Source of the DNA: Zoogloea oleivorans
GTDB lineage: Bacteria > Pseudomonadota > Gammaproteobacteria > Burkholderiales > Rhodocyclaceae
Assembly (NCBI GenBank): GCA_030157785.1
Contig: JAOAUC010000055.1
Coordinates: 1 to 64,000 of the forward strand
Length of the DNA stretch: 64,000 nt
Direction: 5' to 3'
The notes under the pieces were generated by a model. That model worked only from the letters and a program-made list of their open reading frames with translations, searched no databases and was not told the DNA's origin. Of this stretch, positions 1 through 7,298 are shown piece after piece (within the stretch, counting starts at the first letter, position 1; each line of letters starts with the position of its first letter). The translations under genes were made by a program, and so were the position numbers.

Positions 1-54
1 AGCAGCGGACTCTTAATCCGTAGGTCGAGTGTTCGAGCCACTCACAACCCACCA
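1..54 (+). tRNA. tRNA-Lys (CTT), 3' part only
   Basis: The window opens inside a tRNA. The anticodon stem CGGA/TCCG encloses the loop CTCTTAA, giving anticodon CTT (lysine). A normal T-arm (GAGTGTTCGAGCCACTC), the 3' acceptor strand CAACCC, discriminator A and an encoded CCA at 52-54 follow. The 5' half lies off the left edge. A decayed second copy of this 3' half is found near 1791-1834. Confidence 0.92.
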
Positions 55-63
55 AGTATTCAA

Positions 64-103
64 GCAAAAGGCCAATCCTCCGGGGTTGGCCTTTTGCTTT
101 TTG
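64..103 (+). terminator. Rho-independent terminator after tRNA-Lys
   Basis: Arms AAAAGGCCAA and TTGGCCTTTT form a 10-bp stem around a short loop, followed by GCTTTTT. It lies about 10 bases after the CCA end, as expected for the tRNA transcript. Confidence 0.85.
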
Positions 104-217
104 GTCTGTGTCGTCGCCATGCTGCCAGATTCGAACAATCCGCCAGCCGAAAGCATGTCGGGATTGCCTCTTCAGCAGCAGTCATCCGTTGATTAAGTCA
201 CCGCCTCAGTTTTTATT

Positions 218-236
218 CAGTATTACTGTAATACTG
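218..236. promoter_or_regulatory. Perfect 9-bp palindrome, possible operator
   Basis: CAGTATTACTGTAATACTG is a perfect inverted repeat with 9-base arms around one central base. It sits in a locally AT-rich stretch 47 bases before a small ORF with a good ribosome binding site. The size and symmetry fit a dimeric repressor site, but it matches no regulator consensus I can name. It lacks the CTGT-N8-ACAG spacing of a LexA box. Confidence 0.4.
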
Positions 237-283
237 GTATGACAGTTGCTGAGAGCTGGAACAAATCAACCGGAGACAACACC

Positions 284-460
284 ATGACCGCCTTGCACCG
301 CCGCCTCCACTGGGGCGCCATCCTCCGCAGAATGCTGTCCTGGATTACGGAAACCACCAGAGAGAGCCGTTCCGCAAGGCTTTCGACTCTTGGCCTGTCC
401 TCGTATGGAAACGATGGCGATGGGTTTGAACACCCGAGGAACGGCCATCATTTCCGATAA
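284..460 (+). CDS. Small basic protein of unknown function (58 aa)
   Basis: A 58-residue ORF begins at an ATG preceded by CGGAGAC nine bases upstream. The product is rich in Arg and Trp in its first half (two RR pairs) and ends in a polar tail. A central segment reading RLSTLGLSS weakly recalls the DUF1127 family of small Arg-rich proteins, but the family's diagnostic arginine block is not clear and I do not assign it. The palindrome at 218-236 just upstream supports a real, regulated gene. The ORF could also be a fortuitous reading frame, because it lies in the poorly conserved spacer between tRNA-Lys and ribA. Confidence 0.35.
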   Translation: MTALHRRLHWGAILRRMLSWITETTRESRSARLSTLGLSSYGNDGDGFEHPRNGHHFR

Positions 461-535
461 ACAACGCACCATTCGGGTGTCTTCAGCGCGGACTTGACAG
501 CACGCCATGCGCTAAGCTCCTGCCGGGCGCCACGC

Positions 536-1210
536 TCACGCGGCGTTCGCCCCATCCGGCGCGGATGACTCATCTTCAGCCAGACCCGGCAGCGCATGGC
601 CCATGCGCTGCCGCTTGGTCTGGATATAGCCGATGGAGTGCTGATTTGGCTCGGTGATAACCGGGAGGCAGTCATCGACCTTGACCCCCAAAGCGGTCAA
701 TTTGGCAAGCTTGTCAGGGTTGTTGGTCATCAGGCGAATGCTCTGCACATTGAAATGCACCAGCATCTCGGGCACCACTTCGTACGAACGGGCGTCGTCC
801 GGCAAACCCAGCATCCGGTTCGCATCCACGGTGTCGTAGCCCTGTGACTGCAGGTGATAGGCGCGGACCTTGTTGGAAAGACCAATCCCGCGGCCTTCCT
901 GCCGCAGATACAGGACCATGCCCGCCCCCAGGCGAGCAATTTCAGAAAGCGCCATGTCGAGCTGGTCCCGGCAGTCACACTTGAGCGAGCCGAAAACCTC
1001 ACCGGTCAGACATTCGGAATGCACCCGCACCGGCAAGCCAACTTTGCCCACCACCTCGCCATAAACCAGCGCAACGTGCTCCTGATAGCCTTGCGTCACA
1101 TCAGGGATGGTGGTGCGAAAGACGTGCATGGCAAAGACGCCGTGCACGGTTGGCAAATCAGTCGAAGCCAGCCATTCGGAATGACGGGGCGACTCTGGTG
1201 AAGTAGGCAT
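536..1210 (-). CDS. ribA: GTP cyclohydrolase II
   Basis: This enzyme opens the imidazole ring of GTP to give 2,5-diamino-6-ribosylamino-4-pyrimidinone 5'-phosphate, formate and pyrophosphate, the first step of riboflavin synthesis. The 224-residue protein is the stand-alone size and is not fused to a RibB domain. The zinc ligands are visible as C-x10-C-x-C in HSECLTGEVFGSLKCDC. The family motifs LYLRQEGRGIGL, DANRMLGLPDDARSY and LMTNNPDK are present. No other riboflavin gene is nearby. It lies between tRNA-Lys and a decayed copy of the tRNA-Lys 3' end, so it may be an extra copy carried by a vanished element. That origin is inference; the enzyme call is firm. Confidence 0.95.
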   Translation of the reverse strand: MPTSPESPRHSEWLASTDLPTVHGVFAMHVFRTTIPDVTQGYQEHVALVYGEVVGKVGLPVRVHSECLTGEVFGSLKCDCRDQLDMALSEIARLGAGMVLYLRQEGRGIGLSNKVRAYHLQSQGYDTVDANRMLGLPDDARSYEVVPEMLVHFNVQSIRLMTNNPDKLAKLTALGVKVDDCLPVITEPNQHSIGYIQTKRQRMGHALPGLAEDESSAPDGANAA

Positions 1211-1350
1211 TGGTCAGGAGGTTTTGTCGCGCTGCGTGTTACAGGGTGTACGGAGCAGCCAATTGAAGGGCAATCCTAGCATGAACATTCAGCCCGTCGA
1301 TACGCAGGCCGAACGCAATCAAGCCGGTAGGCCTTTGATGAATAGACTCA

Positions 1351-1617
1351 TTAATATTTCTTTTTTGAACGAAAGCAAAGCAGCACAACACCGCCTGAAA
1401 GTCCTCCGGCGGCAAACCCTTTCCAGCTCTCGATCGGCATTATTTTATCTACCATCAGGTAAAGCATCGAAAGGGGGAGCACCACCGCAAAGATGACATT
1501 ACCGACGTCCTTCGACCGAACGAGCATTCCGCACACCAACCAGAAAAATCGGCCAAGCCCTACAAGGAAAAGTGCGAGAAAGAAATTACCGAAAAATTCA
1601 AACACCGATGTGACCAC
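1351..1617 (-). CDS. Small hydrophobic membrane protein, unknown function
   Basis: This 88-residue ORF starts at GTG (1617), or possibly at a second GTG 12 bases further in. It encodes an almost wholly hydrophobic protein with roughly three membrane segments (residues about 5-30, 38-55 and 65-80) and a basic tail ending RSKKKY, consistent with a positive-inside C-terminus. Base composition is clearly lower in GC than the flanking genes, with many TTT and AAA codons. Together with its position next to the tRNA-Lys remnant, this suggests acquired DNA. No family is recognised. The start codon is uncertain because no strong Shine-Dalgarno sequence is present. Confidence 0.5.
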   Translation of the reverse strand: MVTSVFEFFGNFFLALFLVGLGRFFWLVCGMLVRSKDVGNVIFAVVLPLSMLYLMVDKIMPIESWKGFAAGGLSGGVVLLCFRSKKKY

Positions 1618-1780
1618 GCCTTTTTGTCAATTCAAAACGATGATAGCAAAACGCCCCGTGGAAATCGCCACAAATACCAATAAAAACATGGCCTTGAAAA
1701 CAAGCTAAAGGCCCGGAACGGCGGCAGCCTCCTTGCCCGGAATATCCGCTTCCTGCTATGCTTAAAGTCATATGGGACAA

Positions 1781-1834
1781 GCTGCAACAGCTCTTATCCG
1801 CCGGTCGAGTGCCCAAGCCGCTCACAATCCGCCA
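1781..1834 (+). repeat. Decayed duplicate of the tRNA-Lys 3' half
   Basis: From CTCTTA at 1791 to CCA at 1834 the sequence aligns with the anticodon loop to CCA end of the tRNA at the window start, with one gap and about eight substitutions. Shared words include GGTCGAGTG, AAGCC/GAGCC and CTCACAA. The anticodon-stem pairing is damaged and no 5' half is visible, so this is not a working tRNA. Like the real gene, it is followed immediately by a hairpin terminator. It looks like an attachment-site duplication left by tRNA-targeted integration, or a partial tRNA duplication. Confidence 0.7.
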
Positions 1835-1842
1835 GCAATTTC

Positions 1843-1881
1843 AAAGCTTAGGCCACTCCCAGGGAGTGGCCTAAGCTTTTT
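1843..1881 (+). terminator. Strong hairpin terminator
   Basis: AAAGCTTAGGCCACTCCC is followed, after one base, by its exact reverse complement, giving a near-perfect 16-18 bp stem ending in TTTTT. It occupies the same position relative to the tRNA remnant as the terminator at 64-103 does to the real tRNA-Lys. It insulates the sensor kinase gene that starts at 1930. Confidence 0.8.
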
Positions 1882-1929
1882 CAATCCGCGTGCAACATCC
1901 CGCCTGGGCGCGGAGCAGCATTCGCCGCC

Positions 1930-4900
1930 ATGACACGCGCCACCGCCTCCCCTTCCCCGGCAAAGCCCGCGGGCGGCGCCCACCAGCAGTGGGTGCGCTT
2001 TGTGCTGCCGCTTCTCGCCCTCTCGCTGCTGATCGGCGCCATCGGCGCGGTCGGCTACCGCTACCTGAGCGACGAGATACGCCGGGAAACCCACCGGACC
2101 CTGGCGGTCATCGCCGAGCAGAAACGACAGCATGTCGAGGACTGGCTGGCGGAAACCCGTATTGATGCCAAGCTGTACTTTTCCGGCCATTCCCAGCTTG
2201 AGGCCCTGTTCGGCCAATGGCTGGACGGCGGGCGGCGGGATGGCGCCATCCTGGAACAGATGCAGACCCGCATGGGGGAAGTGGCGCGGGTACGCGGCTG
2301 GGCGGGGCTGGCCGTACTCGACGCCAAGGGGCATCCGGCCTTCATCGTCGGCGAGGCCGACATGCAGGAGCATGCGGCCCTGGTCCAGGAGATCCTGCGC
2401 CGGCCGCGTATCGAGCTCGTCGACCTGTACCGCAACGCACGGGGAGAGACGCACTATGGCGTCATCGCCCCTATCGGACCGGCGGGAAGTGCGCCGCTGG
2501 GCGTGGCCTACCTGACCTGGAAGGCCGACCAGACCCTGCACCCCCTGGTCGGATCCTGGCCTGTGCCGACCCGGACCGCCGAAACCTACCTGGTCCGGCG
2601 CGACGGCGAAGGCGTCCGCTTTCTGACCCCGCTGCGTCACCGCCTCAATGCTGCACTCACGCTGACCCGGCCCCTGAACACGCCCCACCTGCCCGCCGCC
2701 AGAGCGGCCCAAGGCGAGCTCGGCATCCTCGCCGGCGGCCGCGACTACCGTGACGTTCCGGTGCTGGCCTACGCCTCCGCGGTTGCCGGCACGCCCTGGT
2801 TGATGATCGCCGAGATCGACGAACACGAGGCTTATGCAGGCATCCGGACGACGGCCTGGGCCACGGCCCTGGTCATGGGTCTCGGCCTCCTGCTGGTTTA
2901 TTCCGCCGGCTACCTGCTGTGGCGTCGGAGCCGGCAGCATCAGGAACTGGCCGCGCTGCAGGCCCAGCGAGCGGCCGAGGCGCGCTTCCGTGTCATCTTC
3001 GAGCAGGCACCGCTGGGTGTGGCACTGCTGGACTCCCGCGGCAGCCGGATCACCGAAGCCAACCAGCGCTTCTCCGACATCGTCGGCCGCAGCCCGGACG
3101 AACTGGCGGGGCTCGACCCGATGCGCATCACCCACCCCGACGACATTCGGGAAAGCCTCGAACACATTGCCCAGCTGAACATCGGGAAGATTTCCGGCTA
3201 CCGCCTGAACAAGCGCTACCTCCGCCCCGACGGCTCCGTGGTGTGGATCAGCCTGACTTGTGCGCCGGTGCAGGTCGAAACCGAAGAGGCCCCGCGCTAC
3301 CTGGCCATCGTTGAGGACATCACCGCGCGCAAGCAGATGGAAGAACGGCTGCGGATCAGCGAAGAGCGACATCGCCTGCTGGCCGACAATGCCATCGACG
3401 TCATCCTGACGACGGACCTCGATGGGCGCTTTTCCTATGTCAGTCCATCCGTCGAAAAGCTGCGCGGCTTCACGGCGGATGAAGTCATGCGGCAATCCCT
3501 GGCAGAGATGCTCACCCCCGACTCCCTGTCCATCGCCGAGGCGTATCTGGCAAGACTGCACGCCAGCCAGGAGGCCGGGCTTCCGCTGGAACACTTCCGG
3601 GGTGAGCTGGAATATCGATGCAAGGATGGTGCCACCGTCTGGACCGATGTCACCGCCAGCCCGCTGCTCAGCACTGACGGCAGCCTGGTGGAAATCCTCG
3701 GCGTGGCCCGCGACATCAGCGAGCGCAAGCTTTACGAACATAAGCTGCGGCAGGTCTACGATGCCGCCGAGGCCGCCAATGCGGCCAAGAGCGAGTTTCT
3801 CGCCCACATGAGCCATGAGATCCGCACCCCGATGAACGCAGTGCTCGGCCTGGCCCAGGTGCTCGAACGCGAAGCGCTCACCGGGAGCCAGCGCGACATG
3901 GTCGAGCGCATCCGCACGGCGGGCCAATCCCTGCTTGCCATCCTCAACGATGTGCTCGATCTGTCGAAGATCGAGGCTGGTCAATTGCGCATCGAGCCCC
4001 GCCCCTTCGAGCTCGGGCGCCTGCTGGCCAATCTCGACAGCCTGATGGGCCAGGCGGCCCGGGCCAAGGGGCTGGCCCTGCGCATCGAAACGCCGGCAAC
4101 ACCGCCCGGGCTGCTGCTCGGTGACAGGTTGCGCCTGGAACAGGTGCTGTTCAATCTCACCGGAAACGCCATCAAGTTCACTGAAAAGGGCGAAATCACG
4201 CTCCTCGTCGAGGCTCACGAAAGCGACGAGACAGGCTTGCGGCTGCGCTTCGAAGTCCGCGACAGCGGCATCGGCATTGCACCCGAGGCACTGGCCCAGC
4301 TGTTCGCGCCCTTCACCCAGGCCGATGCAGGCATTGGCCGCCGTTTCGGCGGCACGGGCCTGGGTCTGTCCATCTGCAAGCGCCTGGTGGAGCTGATGGG
4401 CGGCGAAATCGGCGTCGGGAGCCAGCTCGGCCATGGCAGCACCTTCTGGTTCGAGCTACCTTTCCAGCGGGGCGTCGCAGGTGAAACGGACATGCTGGTC
4501 AGCGCACCGCTGCCCCCGCCGGCCGGGCCGCGCCTGCCTGGCGCGCACCTGCTCGTGGTGGACGACAGCGCCATGAACCGCGACCTTGTGGAACGGGCCC
4601 TGGCCCTGGAAGGCGCCAGCGCCACCCTCGCCGCCGACGGTCAGCAGGCCGTACAGCTCCTCCGGAACCGGCCCGAGGGCTTCGATGCGGTGCTGATGGA
4701 CGTGCAGATGCCAGTGATGGATGGCCTGACCGCAACCCGGTTGATCCGCGGCGAACTGGGCCTGACCGACCTGCCCATCATTGCCTTCACCGCCGGGGTG
4801 CGGGACGAACAGCAGATGGTGGCACGTGCCGCCGGTGCCAACGACGTGCTGGCCAAGCCGATGGACCTCGACCAGATGGCAATCCTGCTTGCCAAATGGA

Positions 4901-5298
4901 TCAAGCCGCGAGTTGCCGAAAACAAGACCGAGGCCGCCGCCCCCCACGCAGCGGAAGCCTTCCCCGACATAGCCGGCATCGACCGGGAACGGGCGACCCA
5001 GCGGCTGGGGCGCGACCGGGCCATGTTCATCGGCCTGCTGGAGCTGTTCATCGAAGACAACGCCGACGCCGCAGAACGAACCCGTCAGGACCTGGCCCAG
5101 GGCGAGCTGGAAACGGCCGCCCGGCGCATGCACACCCTGCGCAGCAACGCCGGCTTTATCTGCGCACTCGATCTGATGGCCTCCGCCGGGGAACTGGAGG
5201 CCGCCATCGAACGCGGGGAAACCGGGCTGGATGCACAACTCGCCGCCCTCGGTGGTCAGATTGCCGAACTCATCGAGGCCAGCGCCCCCTGGCGCTAA
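1930..5298 (+). CDS. Membrane hybrid sensor histidine kinase with two PAS, REC and Hpt domains
   Basis: This is a 1122-residue multistep phosphorelay kinase. A membrane segment at about 22-46 and another at about 306-332 bracket a periplasmic sensor region of roughly 255 residues. Two PAS domains follow (about 345-470 and 480-605). The HisKA H-box SHEIRTP has its His at about 629. The ATPase shows NAIKFTEKG, DSGIGI and GGTGLGLSI. A receiver has phospho-acceptor Asp near 924 in LMDVQMPVMDG. The C-terminal Hpt has its His near 1068 in RMHTLRSNAG, where most Hpt domains read HxLKGSA. The signal is unknown. No response regulator gene adjoins it, so the Hpt probably passes phosphate to an unlinked regulator. 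Confidence 0.93.
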   Translation: MTRATASPSPAKPAGGAHQQWVRFVLPLLALSLLIGAIGAVGYRYLSDEIRRETHRTLAVIAEQKRQHVEDWLAETRIDAKLYFSGHSQLEALFGQWLDGGRRDGAILEQMQTRMGEVARVRGWAGLAVLDAKGHPAFIVGEADMQEHAALVQEILRRPRIELVDLYRNARGETHYGVIAPIGPAGSAPLGVAYLTWKADQTLHPLVGSWPVPTRTAETYLVRRDGEGVRFLTPLRHRLNAALTLTRPLNTPHLPAARAAQGELGILAGGRDYRDVPVLAYASAVAGTPWLMIAEIDEHEAYAGIRTTAWATALVMGLGLLLVYSAGYLLWRRSRQHQELAALQAQRAAEARFRVIFEQAPLGVALLDSRGSRITEANQRFSDIVGRSPDELAGLDPMRITHPDDIRESLEHIAQLNIGKISGYRLNKRYLRPDGSVVWISLTCAPVQVETEEAPRYLAIVEDITARKQMEERLRISEERHRLLADNAIDVILTTDLDGRFSYVSPSVEKLRGFTADEVMRQSLAEMLTPDSLSIAEAYLARLHASQEAGLPLEHFRGELEYRCKDGATVWTDVTASPLLSTDGSLVEILGVARDISERKLYEHKLRQVYDAAEAANAAKSEFLAHMSHEIRTPMNAVLGLAQVLEREALTGSQRDMVERIRTAGQSLLAILNDVLDLSKIEAGQLRIEPRPFELGRLLANLDSLMGQAARAKGLALRIETPATPPGLLLGDRLRLEQVLFNLTGNAIKFTEKGEITLLVEAHESDETGLRLRFEVRDSGIGIAPEALAQLFAPFTQADAGIGRRFGGTGLGLSICKRLVELMGGEIGVGSQLGHGSTFWFELPFQRGVAGETDMLVSAPLPPPAGPRLPGAHLLVVDDSAMNRDLVERALALEGASATLAADGQQAVQLLRNRPEGFDAVLMDVQMPVMDGLTATRLIRGELGLTDLPIIAFTAGVRDEQQMVARAAGANDVLAKPMDLDQMAILLAKWIKPRVAENKTEAAAPHAAEAFPDIAGIDRERATQRLGRDRAMFIGLLELFIEDNADAAERTRQDLAQGELETAARRMHTLRSNAGFICALDLMASAGELEAAIERGETGLDAQLAALGGQIAELIEASAPWR

Positions 5299-5336
5299 AA
5301 TCACCAGACCGACAGCGGTTCCTGCACGCAGGGGGC

Positions 5337-5365
5337 TTGCCTCCGGGCAAGACCCTTGGTACTAT
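5337..5365 (+). promoter_or_regulatory. Sigma-70 promoter for tRNA-Gly
   Basis: TTGCCT (5337-5342) and TACTAT (5360-5365) are separated by exactly 17 bases and lie about 37 bases before the tRNA. This is a good match to a housekeeping promoter and the expected distance for a tRNA transcript. Confidence 0.6.
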
Positions 5366-5401
5366 TCGGCCTCGCTTTTTGCCCCCGGCAAACAGTTCAA
5401 A

Positions 5402-5477
5402 GCGGCAGTAGCTCAGTTGGTAGAGCGCAACCTTGCCAAGGTTGAGGTCGAGAGTTCGAGACTCTTCTGCCGCTCCA
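5402..5477 (+). tRNA. tRNA-Gly (GCC)
   Basis: A complete 76-base cloverleaf. The acceptor GCGGCAG pairs with CTGCCGC, the D-arm is GCTCAGTTGGTAGAGC, the anticodon stem AACC/GGTT encloses a loop with GCC, the T-arm contains GTTCGA, and CCA is encoded. Confidence 0.97.
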
Positions 5478-5576
5478 GATTTCCAGCATTCCACCCGGTT
5501 CATCAAACCGGGTTTCCGCTCTCGCCACCCATGAGAGTTAGGTGCAGGTGGGCTTTCCCGCCGTTTGCGTGATTCA

Positions 5577-5651
5577 GCCCATGTAGCTCAGTGGCAGAGC
5601 ACTCCCTTGGTAAGGGAGAGGTCGGCAGTTCAATCCTGCCCATGGGCACCA
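5577..5651 (+). tRNA. tRNA-Thr (GGT)
   Basis: A complete 75-base cloverleaf. The acceptor GCCCATG pairs with CATGGGC, the anticodon stem CTCCC/GGGAG encloses TTGGTAA with anticodon GGT, the T-arm contains GTTCAA, and CCA is encoded. It follows tRNA-Gly by 99 bases and is probably co-transcribed with it. In many betaproteobacteria these tRNAs precede tufA, which is not here. Confidence 0.97.
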
Positions 5652-5729
5652 CCCAATTCCTGCGCCTGCGGTTCTTCGGTCCATCTCCGGTTATTTCTTC
5701 GCTGTTCGCTACTGCGATATCAGGCTCAG

Positions 5730-6671
5730 ATGATCATCCGCGACCGGCCCACCGGCCCCCACCTGTTTTTCATCGTCAAAGGTTCGATCCTCAAGCGCAT
5801 CCTGGTCCCGCTGGCTGGCAACGCGTTTACGGCGATCCTCGTCACCCTCGCCCACGGCGAACTCCTCAATCACAAGATCGTCGTCACCACAGCCCCCTTC
5901 TCGCTGATCGGGCTGGCACTGGCCATCTTCCTGGGCTTTCGCAACAGCGCGGCCTTCGACCGTTACTGGGAGGCGCGCAAACTGTGGGGCGAGTTCATCC
6001 ATCGCAGCCGCAGCCTGTCCCGCCAGGTGCTGTCCCTGGTGCAGGAGAGCGGCCCGGCGCTGGCCTCTAACGGCCTGGCCGATGTACGGGTGCGCTTCAT
6101 CTACCGGGCCATCGCCCTCGCCCACGCATCGCGCCATTACCTGCGCGGCACGCCCGTCGGCCCCGACACCAAGCCCTTCCTGCCCGCCGCCGAGTGGGAA
6201 GCCATGCAGAAGAGCACCAATCCGCCGGACTACCTGCTGCAGCGCATGGGCAGCGACTTGCGCCTGTGCCTCGACAGCGGCCGCATCGACGCCAACATTG
6301 CCTGCGCCATCGACCAGACCCTGTCGTCCCTAGCCGCGGCCGTGGCCGGCTGCGAGCGCATCAAGGGCACACCGATTCCCTTCCCCTACGCCCTGCTGCT
6401 GCACCGCACCGCCTACCTGTACTGCTTCCTGCTGCCCTTCGGGCTGGTGGACACCCTCGGCGCCACCACCCCTTTCGTGGTGACCTTCGTGGCCTACACC
6501 TTCTTCGGTCTGGATGCAGTGGGCGACGCCATCGAGCAACCGTTTGGCAGCGGGCCGGACGACCTGCCCCTCGACGCCCTGTGCCGGCATATTGAAGTGA
6601 ATCTGCGCGAGTCGATAGCAGATACCAACATCCCGCCGCTGCTCGAACCGGTGGATTACTGCCTGAACTGA
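5730..6671 (+). CDS. Bestrophin-family membrane channel protein
   Basis: A 313-residue member of the bacterial bestrophin (UPF0187/YneE) family, inner-membrane pentameric ion channels. The N-terminal region carries the family pattern: a hydrophobic segment, FSLIGLALAIFLGFRNSAAFDRYWEARKLWG-type sequence (residues about 50-80) and the RxxxRYWxAR-like motif. Further hydrophobic segments lie near 225-270. The C-terminus contains the conserved FFGLDAVGDAIEQPFG and D/E-rich LDALCRHIE region. The start is the ATG at 5730, because longer frames run back through tRNA-Thr. It has no functional neighbours. Anion versus sodium selectivity cannot be told from the sequence by eye. Confidence 0.88.
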   Translation: MIIRDRPTGPHLFFIVKGSILKRILVPLAGNAFTAILVTLAHGELLNHKIVVTTAPFSLIGLALAIFLGFRNSAAFDRYWEARKLWGEFIHRSRSLSRQVLSLVQESGPALASNGLADVRVRFIYRAIALAHASRHYLRGTPVGPDTKPFLPAAEWEAMQKSTNPPDYLLQRMGSDLRLCLDSGRIDANIACAIDQTLSSLAAAVAGCERIKGTPIPFPYALLLHRTAYLYCFLLPFGLVDTLGATTPFVVTFVAYTFFGLDAVGDAIEQPFGSGPDDLPLDALCRHIEVNLRESIADTNIPPLLEPVDYCLN

Positions 6672-7279
6672 ACCCCGCCGCCTTGCGCGGCAGGAATGGC
6701 AAGACTGCCGACAAACCCGGACGGCAGTTGCAAGGGCAGACAGCGGCAGGCAGCCAGGCGCCGCTGCACAGCGGGGCTCCATTCCTCCAGACCCCGCTCC
6801 CATAATTTCAGGCCCGCCTCCAGGGCCGTCCATTGCGCGGCAAAGCCTGCCACCTGATCGCCGAGAGGCAGGGCGGCAAGCGCCCGGGCGGCCACCGGCC
6901 CGAGATAGTCCCGCGCCAGCAGCGGCACCTCTGCCCGCCATTCAGGCTCCTGCGGCACCCGTAGCAGATCCACGCCCACCGGCCCGCCAAAATGGATAGC
7001 GACCAGCGAGAGCCCCGGCTCGTGACTGACCGACAGACCGACATCCACCCCGTCCCGATCCAGCCGCAAAGGCCGGCCCGGCACCGAGACAAGACGTATT
7101 TCTGCCGGCGCGCAGCCCAGATGCTCACCCAGCACCTGGACCAACGCAGCCCGGACAAGCTGGCGCGCCTGCACGCGATCCGGCGTGTCCGGTGCCTCCA
7201 CCGCCAGCACCAGAAGGCCCTGCTCCGGCGCACAGGCTACCGTGTCGCCCGACCAATGCTGTACGGCAAAGGTCGGCAT
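6656..7279 (-). CDS. 4'-phosphopantetheinyl transferase family protein
   Basis: A 207-residue protein of the Sfp/ACPS superfamily, which would load the phosphopantetheine arm of CoA onto carrier domains. The expected core is present: GLSVSHEPG before the strand VAIHFGGPVGVDLLRV, then FAAQWTALEAGLKL. It is divergent. The usual D-x-E metal pair of the GIDIE motif reads D-L-L, and the WxxKE motif reads WTALE, so one acidic ligand and the lysine are replaced. It lies directly downstream of, and on the same strand as, the carrier-protein-containing synthetase at 7299-11306, with a 19-base gap. This strongly suggests it activates that enzyme. Its 3' end overlaps the bestrophin gene tail to tail. 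Confidence 0.72.
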   Translation of the reverse strand: MPTFAVQHWSGDTVACAPEQGLLVLAVEAPDTPDRVQARQLVRAALVQVLGEHLGCAPAEIRLVSVPGRPLRLDRDGVDVGLSVSHEPGLSLVAIHFGGPVGVDLLRVPQEPEWRAEVPLLARDYLGPVAARALAALPLGDQVAGFAAQWTALEAGLKLWERGLEEWSPAVQRRLAACRCLPLQLPSGFVGSLAIPAAQGGGVQFRQ

Positions 7280-7298
7280 TTTCAGGCCCGGCCCACGC

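Noticed and set aside
218..236. LexA (SOS) box
   Set aside because: The palindrome does not contain CTGT-N8-ACAG with the right spacing.
1781..1834. Functional second tRNA-Lys
   Set aside because: No 5' half is visible, the anticodon stem is disrupted by a deletion, and several T-arm positions are changed.
1822..4434. 870-codon open frame on the minus strand
   Set aside because: It is antisense to the hybrid kinase, whose PAS, HisKA, ATPase and REC motifs are unmistakable. The product has no motifs and is Gln/Gly/Ala-rich, as expected of a GC-rich shadow frame.
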